Shown one piece after another: positions 9,037 to 17,644 of a stretch of 64,000 nucleotides of DNA. Each line of letters starts with the position of its first letter. The first letter of the stretch is position 1. The position numbers and the translations under genes were made by a program. Source of the DNA: Deltaproteobacteria bacterium. Its GTDB lineage: Bacteria > Myxococcota_C > UBA6777. The stretch spans positions 1 to 64,000 of the forward strand of contig SBHC01000087.1 in assembly GCA_006226375.1 (NCBI GenBank). Reading direction: 5' to 3'. A model generated the notes under the pieces. That model searched no databases and had not been told where the DNA came from. It saw only the letters and a program-made list of their open reading frames with translations.

Positions 9037-9705
9037 TTAGAGAAAGGTCGCTATCTCGTCGATGGACTTGCGTGAAATGTCGGGAACCCGAGCGTCTTCA
9101 TGAGGGTAGCCTACCACCAGGAGTAGGAAAGGGCGCTCGTTGTTTGGCCGACCCAGGACCTCTCGAAGGAAGCCCATCGGACTTGGAGTGTGAGTAAGGG
9201 TCGCGAGACCGGCTTGATGCAAGGCCGCTATGAGCATCCCTGTTGCAATTCCTACAGACTCTTGGACGTAGTAGTTTTTCTTCTTGTCGCCTTCTTCACT
9301 CAGATTGTAGCTTCGGGCAAAGATTGCGATCAGGTACGGAGCAATCTCCAGAAAGGGTTTTTGGTCGTCGGTTCCCAGGTGAGAGATCGCATCCAGCCAT
9401 TCTTCTGGAGCCCGGTGGCTGTAGAAGGCGCGCTCTTCCTCCTCAGCCGCTTCCCGAATCTTTCGTTTGAGCTCTGGGTCACTGACGGCGACAAAGTGCC
9501 AGGGCTGCAAGTTCGCTCCGCTGGGGGCTGTTCCTGCAGCTTTGATGCAGTTGGCGATGATGTCTTGGGGCACAGGGCGGGGCGCGTAATCTCGTACCGT
9601 CCGGCGACGGTTTAGGTCCTCGTAGAACGCGGCCGCGCGCTGCTGCATTTCTTCCTGCGGGTATTCGATGTATTGTGCCAAAGGGACAGTGGGTGGAATG
9701 CTCAT
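9037..9705 (-). CDS. Nitroreductase-fold flavoprotein, iodotyrosine-deiodinase-like
   Basis: A 222-residue nitroreductase-superfamily protein. The RRTVRDY start of the FMN-binding fold, [16 protein letters not shown], an APYLIAIF strand, and a C-terminal stretch with [17 protein letters not shown] and VPD-RKS follow the iodotyrosine deiodinase branch closely. This branch reductively dehalogenates halotyrosines in animals and some bacteria. A lid-like segment with EEEERAFY and a later QKPF could supply the Glu-Tyr-Lys set that grips the tyrosine zwitterion in that family, but this is my reading from memory of the family. It is the first gene of a probable operon with the amidohydrolase. The start (ATG at 9705) has only a weak GAGAGA site. 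Confidence 0.8.
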   Translation of the reverse strand: MSIPPTVPLAQYIEYPQEEMQQRAAAFYEDLNRRRTVRDYAPRPVPQDIIANCIKAAGTAPSGANLQPWHFVAVSDPELKRKIREAAEEEERAFYSHRAPEEWLDAISHLGTDDQKPFLEIAPYLIAIFARSYNLSEEGDKKKNYYVQESVGIATGMLIAALHQAGLATLTHTPSPMGFLREVLGRPNNERPFLLLVVGYPHEDARVPDISRKSIDEIATFL

Positions 9706-9810
9706 GGTGGTCTCTCTGGTTGTCTAAGAGTAACCAGGTTGCACAAGTGGCATACTCAAGTTCGCCGTATGTGGCTGCTCCTGGGTTTGAGAACTGTTGG
9801 AGGTTGTACC

Positions 9811-10470
9811 ATGTTTTTCTTCGCCAAAAAACACAAAATGCAGATGCCCAAGCCGGAAGATGCTTTGCCTGGGCGCGATACAGAAATGCCTGTGCCCGAG
9901 CAACACTTCGTGAACGGCAACCCACTGAAAGGTGACTTTCCGGGTATGGAAAAGGCCATGTTTGGAATGGGTTGCTTTTGGGGGGCTGAGCGAAAATTCT
10001 GGCAGGCTGACGGGGTTTTCTCGACGTCTGTCGGATACGCCGCCGGTCATACTCCCAACCCAACCTACGAAGAGGTGTGCTCTGGATTGACTGGTCATAA
10101 CGAAGTGGTGTTGGTGGTGTTTGATCCGAAACAAACCAGCTACGAAGAGATCCTCCGGGTGTTCTGGGAGAACCACAACCCAACCCAAGGGATGCGTCAA
10201 GGCAACGATGTGGGCACCCAATACCGCTCAGGCATCTACACCTTCTCCGATGAACAACAGAAGCAGGCGGAAGCCAGCCGCGATCGGTTCCAAGAGAAAC
10301 TACGTGAAGCCGGATTTGACACCATTACAACCGAGATCCTACCGGCTCCCACCTATTATTATGCTGAAAGCTATCATCAGCAGTACCTTGCCAAAAATCC
10401 CGGTGGCTACTGCGGATTGGGCGGTACAGGCGTGACTTGCCCTGTGGGGCTTACCAGCACCGAGTCCTAG
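9811..10470 (+). CDS. msrA: Peptide methionine sulfoxide reductase MsrA
   Basis: ATG at 9811 preceded by TTGGAGG; 219 residues, close to the usual MsrA length. The catalytic G-C-F-W-G motif places the nucleophilic cysteine at residue 55. GTQYRSGIY and the HQQYL motif typical of MsrA are present. Two C-terminal cysteines (about 201 and 210) match the recycling cysteines of the E. coli-type enzyme. It reduces the S-epimer of methionine sulfoxide using thioredoxin. There is no MsrB domain fusion and no signal peptide, so it is cytoplasmic. It is divergent from the flavoprotein gene and convergent with the next gene. Confidence 0.95.
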   Translation: MFFFAKKHKMQMPKPEDALPGRDTEMPVPEQHFVNGNPLKGDFPGMEKAMFGMGCFWGAERKFWQADGVFSTSVGYAAGHTPNPTYEEVCSGLTGHNEVVLVVFDPKQTSYEEILRVFWENHNPTQGMRQGNDVGTQYRSGIYTFSDEQQKQAEASRDRFQEKLREAGFDTITTEILPAPTYYYAESYHQQYLAKNPGGYCGLGGTGVTCPVGLTSTES

Positions 10471-10534
10471 TACGTTCGAGAAACGTTTCTACACCAACGC
10501 GAAGTGCTTTCCTGTTCTTCGTTCTGCGAGGTAC

Positions 10535-11380
10535 CTATCCCACCACGTCACCTTCTGCATCCTTCAACACAAACCTGCCCCGGTCATCTCGTTCCACTGT
10601 AACAATGGGGTGCCCTGGCTCATGATCCACAACGATCCGCCAGTGGTTGTCGCAAGCTTCTGTGAGCATCTCTTCTTTGGTCAGCATGTTTTGATGGGGG
10701 AGCATGTCGTATGCCATGTTCCAGGCTGAGCCTACATGGTTTCGGGTCGGCATCATATCCCCTGGAAAACAAACAACACCCTGGCTGTCTTCAATCAAAA
10801 CAGCTTGTTGCCCCCAAGTGTGGCCGGGTACAGGGCGAACCGACAAGCCCTCAAGCACATCCGAAACGCCCGAGTGTAGTTGAATTTGTTCTTGGACTGG
10901 CTCCAGGTGGTCGGGCAGGTAGGTCTTTGTCATGGTGGACTTGTTGGCGACGGCATCCTCCCATTCTTGTTGTTGCACATGAATGGTTGCGTTGGGGAAG
11001 GACGACTGTGGGGTTGGGTTGTCGCCTTCCAGGAAGGTCAGTCCTCCTGCATGGTCGAAGTGCAAGTGTGTGACCACCACGGCGCTGATGTCGTCTCGTG
11101 TGACTCCAGCTTCTGCCAGGGCATGCTCCACCCATCGGTCTTGCAACACAAAGATGGACCGATCTTTGGACCCAAACTTGTTGCCGTATCCCGTTTCAAC
11201 GAGGATATGGGCACCCGCGTCATTTTGTAGGAGCATGCAGTTGGTTTGCATGGGGATGCGGTTGGCGTCATCGGAGTCGGTTAAGCGGCTCCAAAGTGCT
11301 TTGGGAATCACCCCGAACATGGCTCCGCCGTCCAGTCGAAACGCTCCCGCTCGTAGCACTTTCCACTTCCAATTTGCCAT
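10535..11380 (-). CDS. Metallo-beta-lactamase-fold hydrolase
   Basis: A 281-residue protein starting at ATG 11380 behind a CAGGAGAAG site. The HxHxDH signature T-H-L-H-F-D-H-A-G-G (His105, His107, Asp109, His110), a later GHTWGQQ histidine, FPGDMMP and the final VDHEPGHP identify a two-metal MBL-fold enzyme. The arrangement resembles quorum-quenching lactonase-like and related thiolester or phosphodiester hydrolases, but the substrate is not determined. No signal peptide. Divergently transcribed from the HAMP-like protein gene across a 163-base spacer. Confidence 0.85.
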   Translation of the reverse strand: MANWKWKVLRAGAFRLDGGAMFGVIPKALWSRLTDSDDANRIPMQTNCMLLQNDAGAHILVETGYGNKFGSKDRSIFVLQDRWVEHALAEAGVTRDDISAVVVTHLHFDHAGGLTFLEGDNPTPQSSFPNATIHVQQQEWEDAVANKSTMTKTYLPDHLEPVQEQIQLHSGVSDVLEGLSVRPVPGHTWGQQAVLIEDSQGVVCFPGDMMPTRNHVGSAWNMAYDMLPHQNMLTKEEMLTEACDNHWRIVVDHEPGHPIVTVERDDRGRFVLKDAEGDVVG

Positions 11381-11543
11381 CGTTGCTTCTCCTGCTTGGG
11401 TTCCTTTTGGATTTACCGTTTGTTATCGCTTTGAACGGCCGGTATGGTATGTTGACCGCAGTTTGAATTCAAGAGTGTTTGTCAAAGGGATGCTTCGACA
11501 GGTCGTATTAGAAGGTACGACCCTAACACGTAGGATAGATCGG

Positions 11544-12446
11544 ATGACCGAAACCAAGCCTTCCCAAGGAAATCCTGAAAACAAGAGCTACCAACGGCAG
11601 CTGAAAAATCTGTTGCTCGACCGCCCATTCCAGCTTCGCTACACCCTGTTCACTGTCCTGATTACTGTGTTGATGTGTGTGGTGGTGGGCGGCGTTATGA
11701 TGTGGCAGGCCCGACGAGCGCGAACCATCTTCGACCAGCAACGCAAGGCTGCTACAGAGTCATTGTACACCCAGCGAGAGGCCACCACGCGGTTGGTTAG
11801 CGAAACGCGCAAACGTTCCATCCAAGATCTGGAGAAGGTCTTGAAGACCGCGATGCAGACTCTCAATGTGCAACTGCAAGACAAAGATCCGATGGTCCGT
11901 AAGATGGCCCTTCAGCTCCGCGAAGAGCTGCGGCGAGACAACGACGCTCGGGTCGTTCGTCAGCGAGACGAAGAGAAACGCATCAAGAATCAGCGTGAAA
12001 AGGCGGACCGTGAGTTTCTCATGCTTCGTCGAAACCAGGACGTTGAGAACGCCATGCGCGCTTACGCCGAAGAATTGTTGGTCTTGGCGGTGCTGGGCGG
12101 AGTTTGTTTGATCGTTATCTTGCTGGTTTCGTTCTTTGCCATTCTCTTCACCCATAGGGTGGTTGGGCCTCTTTACAAGATGGAGCGGTATCTCAAACAA
12201 CTTGGGGACGGGGAAGACTTTGAAGTTGCTCCCCTCCGGCGGAAAGATCAGCTCAGGCATTTTTACGACATCTTCAAAGAGACTGTGGCATCAGTACGAC
12301 AGCGTAACCAAGACACACAAGACGCTCTGAAACAACTTGTTCAACTCGCCGAGAAAGAGAAGTGGAAGGGCGATGCTGTGGAGCAGGCCAAAGCTCTTCT
12401 GCACATGAACGAGGAGAATGGGGAGGCTGAAAAGAGTGACTCCTAA
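11544..12446 (+). CDS. Membrane protein with long coiled coil and HAMP-like region
   Basis: The ATG at 11544 (AGGA at 11533-11536) gives 300 residues; longer in-frame starts would overlap the divergent MBL gene. Layout: cytoplasmic N-terminus, a membrane helix (about 35-55), a very charged coiled-coil extracytoplasmic region of about 110 residues (Arg/Glu/Lys/Gln heptads), a second helix (about 175-200), then a HAMP-like segment with RVVGPLYKMERYLKQL and a charged tail. No kinase, cyclase or methyl-accepting output domain follows. It overlaps the start of the HEAT-repeat gene, so the two are probably translationally linked. Confidence 0.75.
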   Translation: MTETKPSQGNPENKSYQRQLKNLLLDRPFQLRYTLFTVLITVLMCVVVGGVMMWQARRARTIFDQQRKAATESLYTQREATTRLVSETRKRSIQDLEKVLKTAMQTLNVQLQDKDPMVRKMALQLREELRRDNDARVVRQRDEEKRIKNQREKADREFLMLRRNQDVENAMRAYAEELLVLAVLGGVCLIVILLVSFFAILFTHRVVGPLYKMERYLKQLGDGEDFEVAPLRRKDQLRHFYDIFKETVASVRQRNQDTQDALKQLVQLAEKEKWKGDAVEQAKALLHMNEENGEAEKSDS

Positions 12447-15405
12447 TCTCAAACCGTTCCGCTCTCTTGGTTGGGGCGTTGTTGCCTTTGGGCTTGTTTG
12501 TTGGTTGTCTCCTTCTACATCAAGAGCCTTTCCTCCTCCCACAAAGAAGGCCGGGAAGTCTTCTGGAGCATCCTTGCATCGCGATATCCACGTGTTGCAA
12601 GCTCCCTCCCTATCGCAACGTCAGGCCGCACAAGCCAAGTTGCTGGGGGTTCCGAAGCAGTCTTTCTTGCCGTTGCGAAGGGCGCTGTCTCAGCCTCTCT
12701 TGAAGCGGTTGCTCTGTGCTGAGCAGGTGTTGGCTCGGATCAGCGCGTCTCCCTCGGAGAGTGTTGTGTCCTTCGCTCAGGAACTCCGGAAGAAAGGCAC
12801 AGATGTCTCTTGTGCTTTGTGGGGGATTGGATGGTTGGGGGAGGCTGCAAAGTCTACCCTTCCACAGCTGCTCAAGAGACTTCGTTCAGGAAGCCTTGCG
12901 GTTCGTCAGAGTGCAATGACCACTCTTGCACAAATGGGGAACTCTGCACAAAAGGCCCTGCCTGTTCTAGCCCAGCGACTTGTTCGCGGAAGCTACCAAG
13001 AGCGAATCCTGGCACGCGAAACTCTGCTCAACATTGGCCTGGACGGCCGGACCGCTGAGTGGTTGGAGACCCGCGGTATTCGGATTGGGAAAACGACAAC
13101 CTCTTTGCTGCAAGAGCTGCGACAAAAGAAACGACCGTATCTCCAGCTACGAGCAGCACGGGCGCTTCTCCTGCTCAAAAAGCACCAAGCCCTGGCAAAG
13201 GATGTCATGATGGGCGCGCTGCATTCCTCTCGACCTTCTCTGCAGGTTCGGGCCATTGAAACGGTCGAAGCGTTGGGGCCGGCTGCGGCTCCTTTCTCTC
13301 GGAACTTAATGGCGTTGCTGCGAAGTCGTCGCCCCTCCATTCGGCGCGCTTCCGCGCAGGCTTTGGGTGCCATGGGTCCCAAAGCTTCGGCGGCTGTGCC
13401 TGTGTTGCTCCAACTCTTGGAGAAGCCCCCCACCAGTGTTCAGTGGCGAAGCATCGAAGCCCTGGGGAAAATCGGGGTGGCTTCTCGACCGGTCTTGCAA
13501 CGATTAACGGCTGCTCTTCGAAGCAAAAATTTGTTGACGCGCTGGTCCGCTGCGAGCGCTCTTGCACGGATTGGAAGCTCTGCGGATGTCGCGCTACCTG
13601 AGCTGGTGAAGTCTCTGCAAGACAAGAGTCCGTTTGTTCGTCGCGCGGTGGTGAAGGCGTTGGGTCGCTTCTCATCCAAGGCGAACGTGGTGGGTCCGTT
13701 GCTTCTGAAGGCGGTCACTGATAAGTCAAAGGATGTTCAGAAGGAAGCTGCCTCAGCCTTGCAAGCGTTGGGCTCCAAAGCTGGCCCCTTTTTGTTGCAA
13801 GCCTACCAGCACAAGCTTCGGCGTGTTCGGAGAATGGCCGTTCATTTGGCTGCTTCGTTGCAGCCTCCCTCGGCCCAAACTCTCCTGTTGTTGAGGAAAG
13901 CATTGTGGGATCAGGACTCCTCGATTCGTCATGAAGCCACCAAGGGCTACCAGCGGTTTAAGATCCGAGATGTTCAGTCCATCCGGGCTTTGCTTCACGC
14001 TCTTGGCGACAAAAACTCATGGGTTCGTCATGGCGCCGCTCAGGCTTTGGTCAACAGCGGAGAACCCTTTCTCCAGCGATTGATTAAGGCGTCTTCTTCG
14101 AGGAATTCCAACCTACGATGGGGTGTCGTTTGGGTTCTGGGAGAGCTGCGAGTGCAAGGGAAGAAGGTGCTTCCTGTGTTGACTCTTCGCTTGTCGGATC
14201 CTGACTTCAGCGTTCGAACCCGCGCCATTTGGGCTATCTCCAAGTTTGGCAATCACCCATCGATTGATGTTCGCGCCTTAACCCAGCGATTGCATGACAC
14301 CTATTGGCAGGTACGCTGGGCCGCTCTTCATGCACTTGTTCACCTGGAACGACGTGCTGCTCCCGCGATTCCGGTGATGCTTCGGCTTGTGAGTGACTCC
14401 AACCCGCTGGTTCGTAAAACAGCCATCAGGGTGTTGTCTCAGCTTGCTGTGCTTGCAGTTCAACCTCTTGTCGCGATGTTACAGAGTTCCTCCAGAGAGA
14501 TACGACGGGGTGCCGCTGAAGTCTTAGCTCGCAGCCAAGTTCCCGCCAAAAAGGCCGTATGGGTCTTGCTCAAAACTCTCGAAGACAAGGACGTTGTGGT
14601 TCGGGAATGGAGCGCTATCGCGCTGGCTCGTTTGGGTGCATCTGCCAAACAGGCCCTTCCAGCGTTGTTGAAAGGTCTTACACATCAAGATCGCTTTGTC
14701 CGGCGCGCCGCTGTTCGGGCGATTCAAAGCATGGGACCTCTGGCCAAACAGGCCATTCCCGCGTTGCTATCGCTGCTCAAAGACGAAGACGAAATTGTCC
14801 AATGGCGGGCCATCTGGGCGCTCGGGAACACCGGCAGCGCCAAAGTCCTTCCGCATCTGCTCCTGGCTACCGAAAGTCCGGCTGCTTCGGTGCGTTGGCG
14901 GGCGGTGTGGATGGTCGGACAGGTCGCCAAAGGTTCGTTGCCGTCGTTGGACTCTGCCTTGTTTCGAGCGATGAACGATCGGGAGTGGCGTGTGCGCTGG
15001 ACGGCGTTGTATGTTGTCGGACGACGCAAGCTCTCTTCTCCCAACATCCTTCGACGTTTGCTGAGCAATCTGGACCACAAGCAGGCTGGTATACGAACGA
15101 TGGCTGCCTGGGCGTTGGGGCGGCTTCGGTCGGATGGGGCTTTGATTCGGTCTTCGTTGTTGTCACATGCTCGCAAGGAGATTGGGTTGGTGCGTGTCGC
15201 TGCGACCTGGGCGTTGGGTTATCTCAAAATCAAGCCCGAGGTATGGGCGAAGCTTGCTGTGGCAACTCTTCGCTCTGTGGCTCCTCCGCCTCAAACAAAC
15301 AAAGCAAGCCAATCACCGACCAGCAAAGCGACCCAAGAGAACAAGGCTACAACAACCCAGCCCAGCGCTTCCCGTCCAACATCGCGTCCTGCACCAGCCC
15401 GCTAA
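12436..15405 (+). CDS. Exported HEAT-repeat protein
   Basis: I choose GTG at 12436, nine bases after GGAGG and inside the end of the previous gene, because it gives a classic signal peptide (about residues 1-28, ending S-R-A/F). An ATG at 12418 is the alternative. The 989-residue product is almost entirely HEAT/PBS-lyase-like helical repeats of 30-38 residues, about 22 of them by eye. Recurring features are VRRAA, VRWRAVWMVG, ALGRLG and ALPALLKGL. Such solenoids are protein-binding scaffolds; the PBS-lyase-like repeats need not be enzymatic. A Ser/Thr/Pro/Gln-rich tail (about 950-989) closes it. It probably acts in the periplasm together with the overlapping HAMP-like membrane protein. Confidence 0.85.
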   Translation: MTPNLKPFRSLGWGVVAFGLVCWLSPSTSRAFPPPTKKAGKSSGASLHRDIHVLQAPSLSQRQAAQAKLLGVPKQSFLPLRRALSQPLLKRLLCAEQVLARISASPSESVVSFAQELRKKGTDVSCALWGIGWLGEAAKSTLPQLLKRLRSGSLAVRQSAMTTLAQMGNSAQKALPVLAQRLVRGSYQERILARETLLNIGLDGRTAEWLETRGIRIGKTTTSLLQELRQKKRPYLQLRAARALLLLKKHQALAKDVMMGALHSSRPSLQVRAIETVEALGPAAAPFSRNLMALLRSRRPSIRRASAQALGAMGPKASAAVPVLLQLLEKPPTSVQWRSIEALGKIGVASRPVLQRLTAALRSKNLLTRWSAASALARIGSSADVALPELVKSLQDKSPFVRRAVVKALGRFSSKANVVGPLLLKAVTDKSKDVQKEAASALQALGSKAGPFLLQAYQHKLRRVRRMAVHLAASLQPPSAQTLLLLRKALWDQDSSIRHEATKGYQRFKIRDVQSIRALLHALGDKNSWVRHGAAQALVNSGEPFLQRLIKASSSRNSNLRWGVVWVLGELRVQGKKVLPVLTLRLSDPDFSVRTRAIWAISKFGNHPSIDVRALTQRLHDTYWQVRWAALHALVHLERRAAPAIPVMLRLVSDSNPLVRKTAIRVLSQLAVLAVQPLVAMLQSSSREIRRGAAEVLARSQVPAKKAVWVLLKTLEDKDVVVREWSAIALARLGASAKQALPALLKGLTHQDRFVRRAAVRAIQSMGPLAKQAIPALLSLLKDEDEIVQWRAIWALGNTGSAKVLPHLLLATESPAASVRWRAVWMVGQVAKGSLPSLDSALFRAMNDREWRVRWTALYVVGRRKLSSPNILRRLLSNLDHKQAGIRTMAAWALGRLRSDGALIRSSLLSHARKEIGLVRVAATWALGYLKIKPEVWAKLAVATLRSVAPPPQTNKASQSPTSKATQENKATTTQPSASRPTSRPAPAR

Positions 15406-15502
15406 AGCTTACTCCTTTCCCTGGATCTTGCCCGAACGACAGGCTATAACATCCTCTACTGACTGTTGTATGTTCCGACCCCCAGATAGGTAGGATGGAT
15501 TT

Positions 15503-17002
15503 ATGGCTTTGCATCTTCTTCTTTGGGCAGGAGCGCTTGCTCTGGCTTTGGTGCTGGCGTTTCGCTCAAACACTCTTAAACAATCGCTGCTGTTTATCCC
15601 CAGTGACCCCAAAGCTCCGCTCCCTCAGCCGCCTCACAACCTGCCCCATTTTCGACCAGTTCCTTTGCAGACCATTAAGGATGCGACAGCCTATCGGCCT
15701 CGTGTGTTGCTCGCGTTGTTGTTGTTTGTTTTGGCGTCGCTGCTGTTGAAGCTTGTGGTTGCACCGGCCGACGGTTGGAGCACCTATTTGGTGGGTGTGT
15801 TTGCGGTGTTTCTTGTGGGGATGGTGGTGGGTGGCGGGACCCAGCAAATCCTTGTCTTCCTGTTGCTTGTTGGGGTGCCGTATTGGTTTGCGTCCTGGAT
15901 GCAGTGGGGGCCAGGAACCATTGGCCTTCTTGCAGGGGCGGTTGTCGGTGGAAGCTCTGGCATTCTTCTCGCTCGAAATTATGTGACGCTCTTCCAGATT
16001 AAGAAAATGGAAGCCAAGCATTCCCAAACGTTCGAAGGAAAGCCCATCTCCTCTTTGGGAGTTTGGTACCGCCGAGGCTTCCTTGTGTTTATGGCTACCA
16101 TCCCTGTGATGGTCGGCCTCCAACTTGTTGAGTATTGGGTACCTTCTGCATCTCTTCAACCCTCAACCTTTGGTGGAACCGGAACGGTTAACTTGGTAAC
16201 GTACTTCATCATCGCAGGTGGTTTGGGCCTGAACCTGGTGATGTTTGCGGTCCCTCTGTTTCGTGAGATGCTAGAGCGTACCAGTCTTTCGGTGATCTCG
16301 GAGTTTTCCACGTATGTGGTGGCCGCTCGGAAGGACCTTATGGCCGCTGAAGCGTCACAAGCTCAATCGGAGACGGAGGAGGTCGCCTCAAGTGAGGAGG
16401 CAATCTCGAATGAGGAGGGAGAGGCTGACTCGTCCAAGTTACAGGGTTTTGTTCCTGTGTCCGAGACCGAGGCCAGAGTCTTGCGGAACATGACAATGTT
16501 GCCTTCGTGGACGATTGGGCAATCCGAAAATCGGATCAAAGAACACCTTGACGTTGACGGAGCCTGGCTTTCCTTTCAGCAACAACAATCGTTTCCCATC
16601 CTGATGGCTGTTTTGTTTCTGTCAATTCAGATCGCGGTGCAAACGTTGGGCAAGTTTATGCAAGCGGGCGTGGTGAGCGATGTGGTGATCCGCGATGGGT
16701 TCAAGCTTAGCGAGTGGCTTGTGATCGGGCAGGGCGTTGTGTTTGTCGCGAATCTGGCGTTTTTTCTGGGGCTGGTCACGTTTTGGTTGCGGTTGTTTGC
16801 GATTTCGCTGGCCAGCAAAGCCGACACGGAGGCTCCTGCTTTTGACCCTCAAACTCTTAACACGGAGTTGCTCTGGGCCGCTGTACGTCTGCCGGATCCT
16901 ATCTTTTATTGTGTCCGTCAGGGGTCTGACCCGCTGCTCATTCCTGTTCATCTTGAAACTTTTTCTGCGACACCTCCCCAGGACCCCTCGTCTCCCGATT
17001 AG
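15503..17002 (+). CDS. Polytopic membrane protein of unknown function
   Basis: ATG at 15503 after AGGTAGGATGG. The 499-residue protein has about eight or nine hydrophobic segments: the extreme N-terminus, several between about 70 and 150, two around 195-260, and three between about 370 and 445. A cytoplasmic-looking acidic loop (about 288-315, Glu/Ser/Ala rich) divides it into two halves. No recognised family or catalytic motif. It precedes the ECF sigma factor gene by 39 bases on the same strand, so it could be co-transcribed with it and even be its membrane partner; that is only an inference from position. Confidence 0.7.
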   Translation: MALHLLLWAGALALALVLAFRSNTLKQSLLFIPSDPKAPLPQPPHNLPHFRPVPLQTIKDATAYRPRVLLALLLFVLASLLLKLVVAPADGWSTYLVGVFAVFLVGMVVGGGTQQILVFLLLVGVPYWFASWMQWGPGTIGLLAGAVVGGSSGILLARNYVTLFQIKKMEAKHSQTFEGKPISSLGVWYRRGFLVFMATIPVMVGLQLVEYWVPSASLQPSTFGGTGTVNLVTYFIIAGGLGLNLVMFAVPLFREMLERTSLSVISEFSTYVVAARKDLMAAEASQAQSETEEVASSEEAISNEEGEADSSKLQGFVPVSETEARVLRNMTMLPSWTIGQSENRIKEHLDVDGAWLSFQQQQSFPILMAVLFLSIQIAVQTLGKFMQAGVVSDVVIRDGFKLSEWLVIGQGVVFVANLAFFLGLVTFWLRLFAISLASKADTEAPAFDPQTLNTELLWAAVRLPDPIFYCVRQGSDPLLIPVHLETFSATPPQDPSSPD

Positions 17003-17041
17003 AAGCGATGGAATTGACGTCTTGGCGAAAGGTAAAGAACT

Positions 17042-17575
17042 ATGGAGTTCGATCAGTCTACTCTTAACCGCATTTATCGGTATTGCTTGTCGTTGGCAGC
17101 GGATCAGGACAAAGCCTATGATTTGATGCAGACCGCGTTGGAGAAATTTCTCCGCAACCGAGCAGAGCGCAAGGACACCGATTCTGCGACCCCTTCGAAC
17201 CCCACAGCCTATTTGTTTCGGATCATCCGCAACGCCTTTATTGACTCCCAACGCCGCGCCAAGATCCGGCAGCACGATGAATTGGATGAGAGCGTGATGG
17301 GTTCTGTCGATCCATCGGTGATCCATCGAAGTATGCAGTCCTTGGAAGAGGTGATGATGGATCGCGAAGAGGTGAAGGTGGTGCTGTCTCACATCAGCGA
17401 AGAGCATCGTGAGCTTCTCTTCCTCTGGGCTGTGGAAGGATACACCATCCAAGAAATTGCGGATCTTACCCAAACACCGAAAGGTACGCTCTTGTCTAGG
17501 GTGCATCGCCTGCGGCAAAAAGTGCTGCGCCTCTTGAACGAGGGGAACGGCGGCACCCAAGAGGCTATGGGTTGA
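17042..17575 (+). CDS. ECF-family RNA polymerase sigma factor
   Basis: ATG at 17042 after GGTAAAG; 177 residues, a normal ECF length. Sigma region 2 (about 8-75) includes DLMQTALEKFL and the promoter-melting stretch AYLFRIIRNAFIDSQRR. Region 4 (about 120-165) has the helix-turn-helix EGYTIQEIADLTQTPKGTLLSRVHRLRQK. No zinc-finger anti-sigma gene sits immediately downstream; the neighbours are a polytopic membrane protein (upstream) and a GH5-like lipoprotein (downstream, 69 bases away). The cognate regulator, if any, may be the upstream membrane protein. Confidence 0.9.
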   Translation: MEFDQSTLNRIYRYCLSLAADQDKAYDLMQTALEKFLRNRAERKDTDSATPSNPTAYLFRIIRNAFIDSQRRAKIRQHDELDESVMGSVDPSVIHRSMQSLEEVMMDREEVKVVLSHISEEHRELLFLWAVEGYTIQEIADLTQTPKGTLLSRVHRLRQKVLRLLNEGNGGTQEAMG

Positions 17576-17644
17576 CAATCCTCTGAAAATCCAGTCTCCT
17601 ATCCCCTGAAACTTGTTCTGTCTTGAAGAAGGGGACTCTCCATT

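Noticed and set aside
14559-15449. Alternative frame inside the HEAT-repeat gene
   Set aside because: The repeat pattern in the main frame is uninterrupted; this frame has no motifs and arises from repetitive codons.
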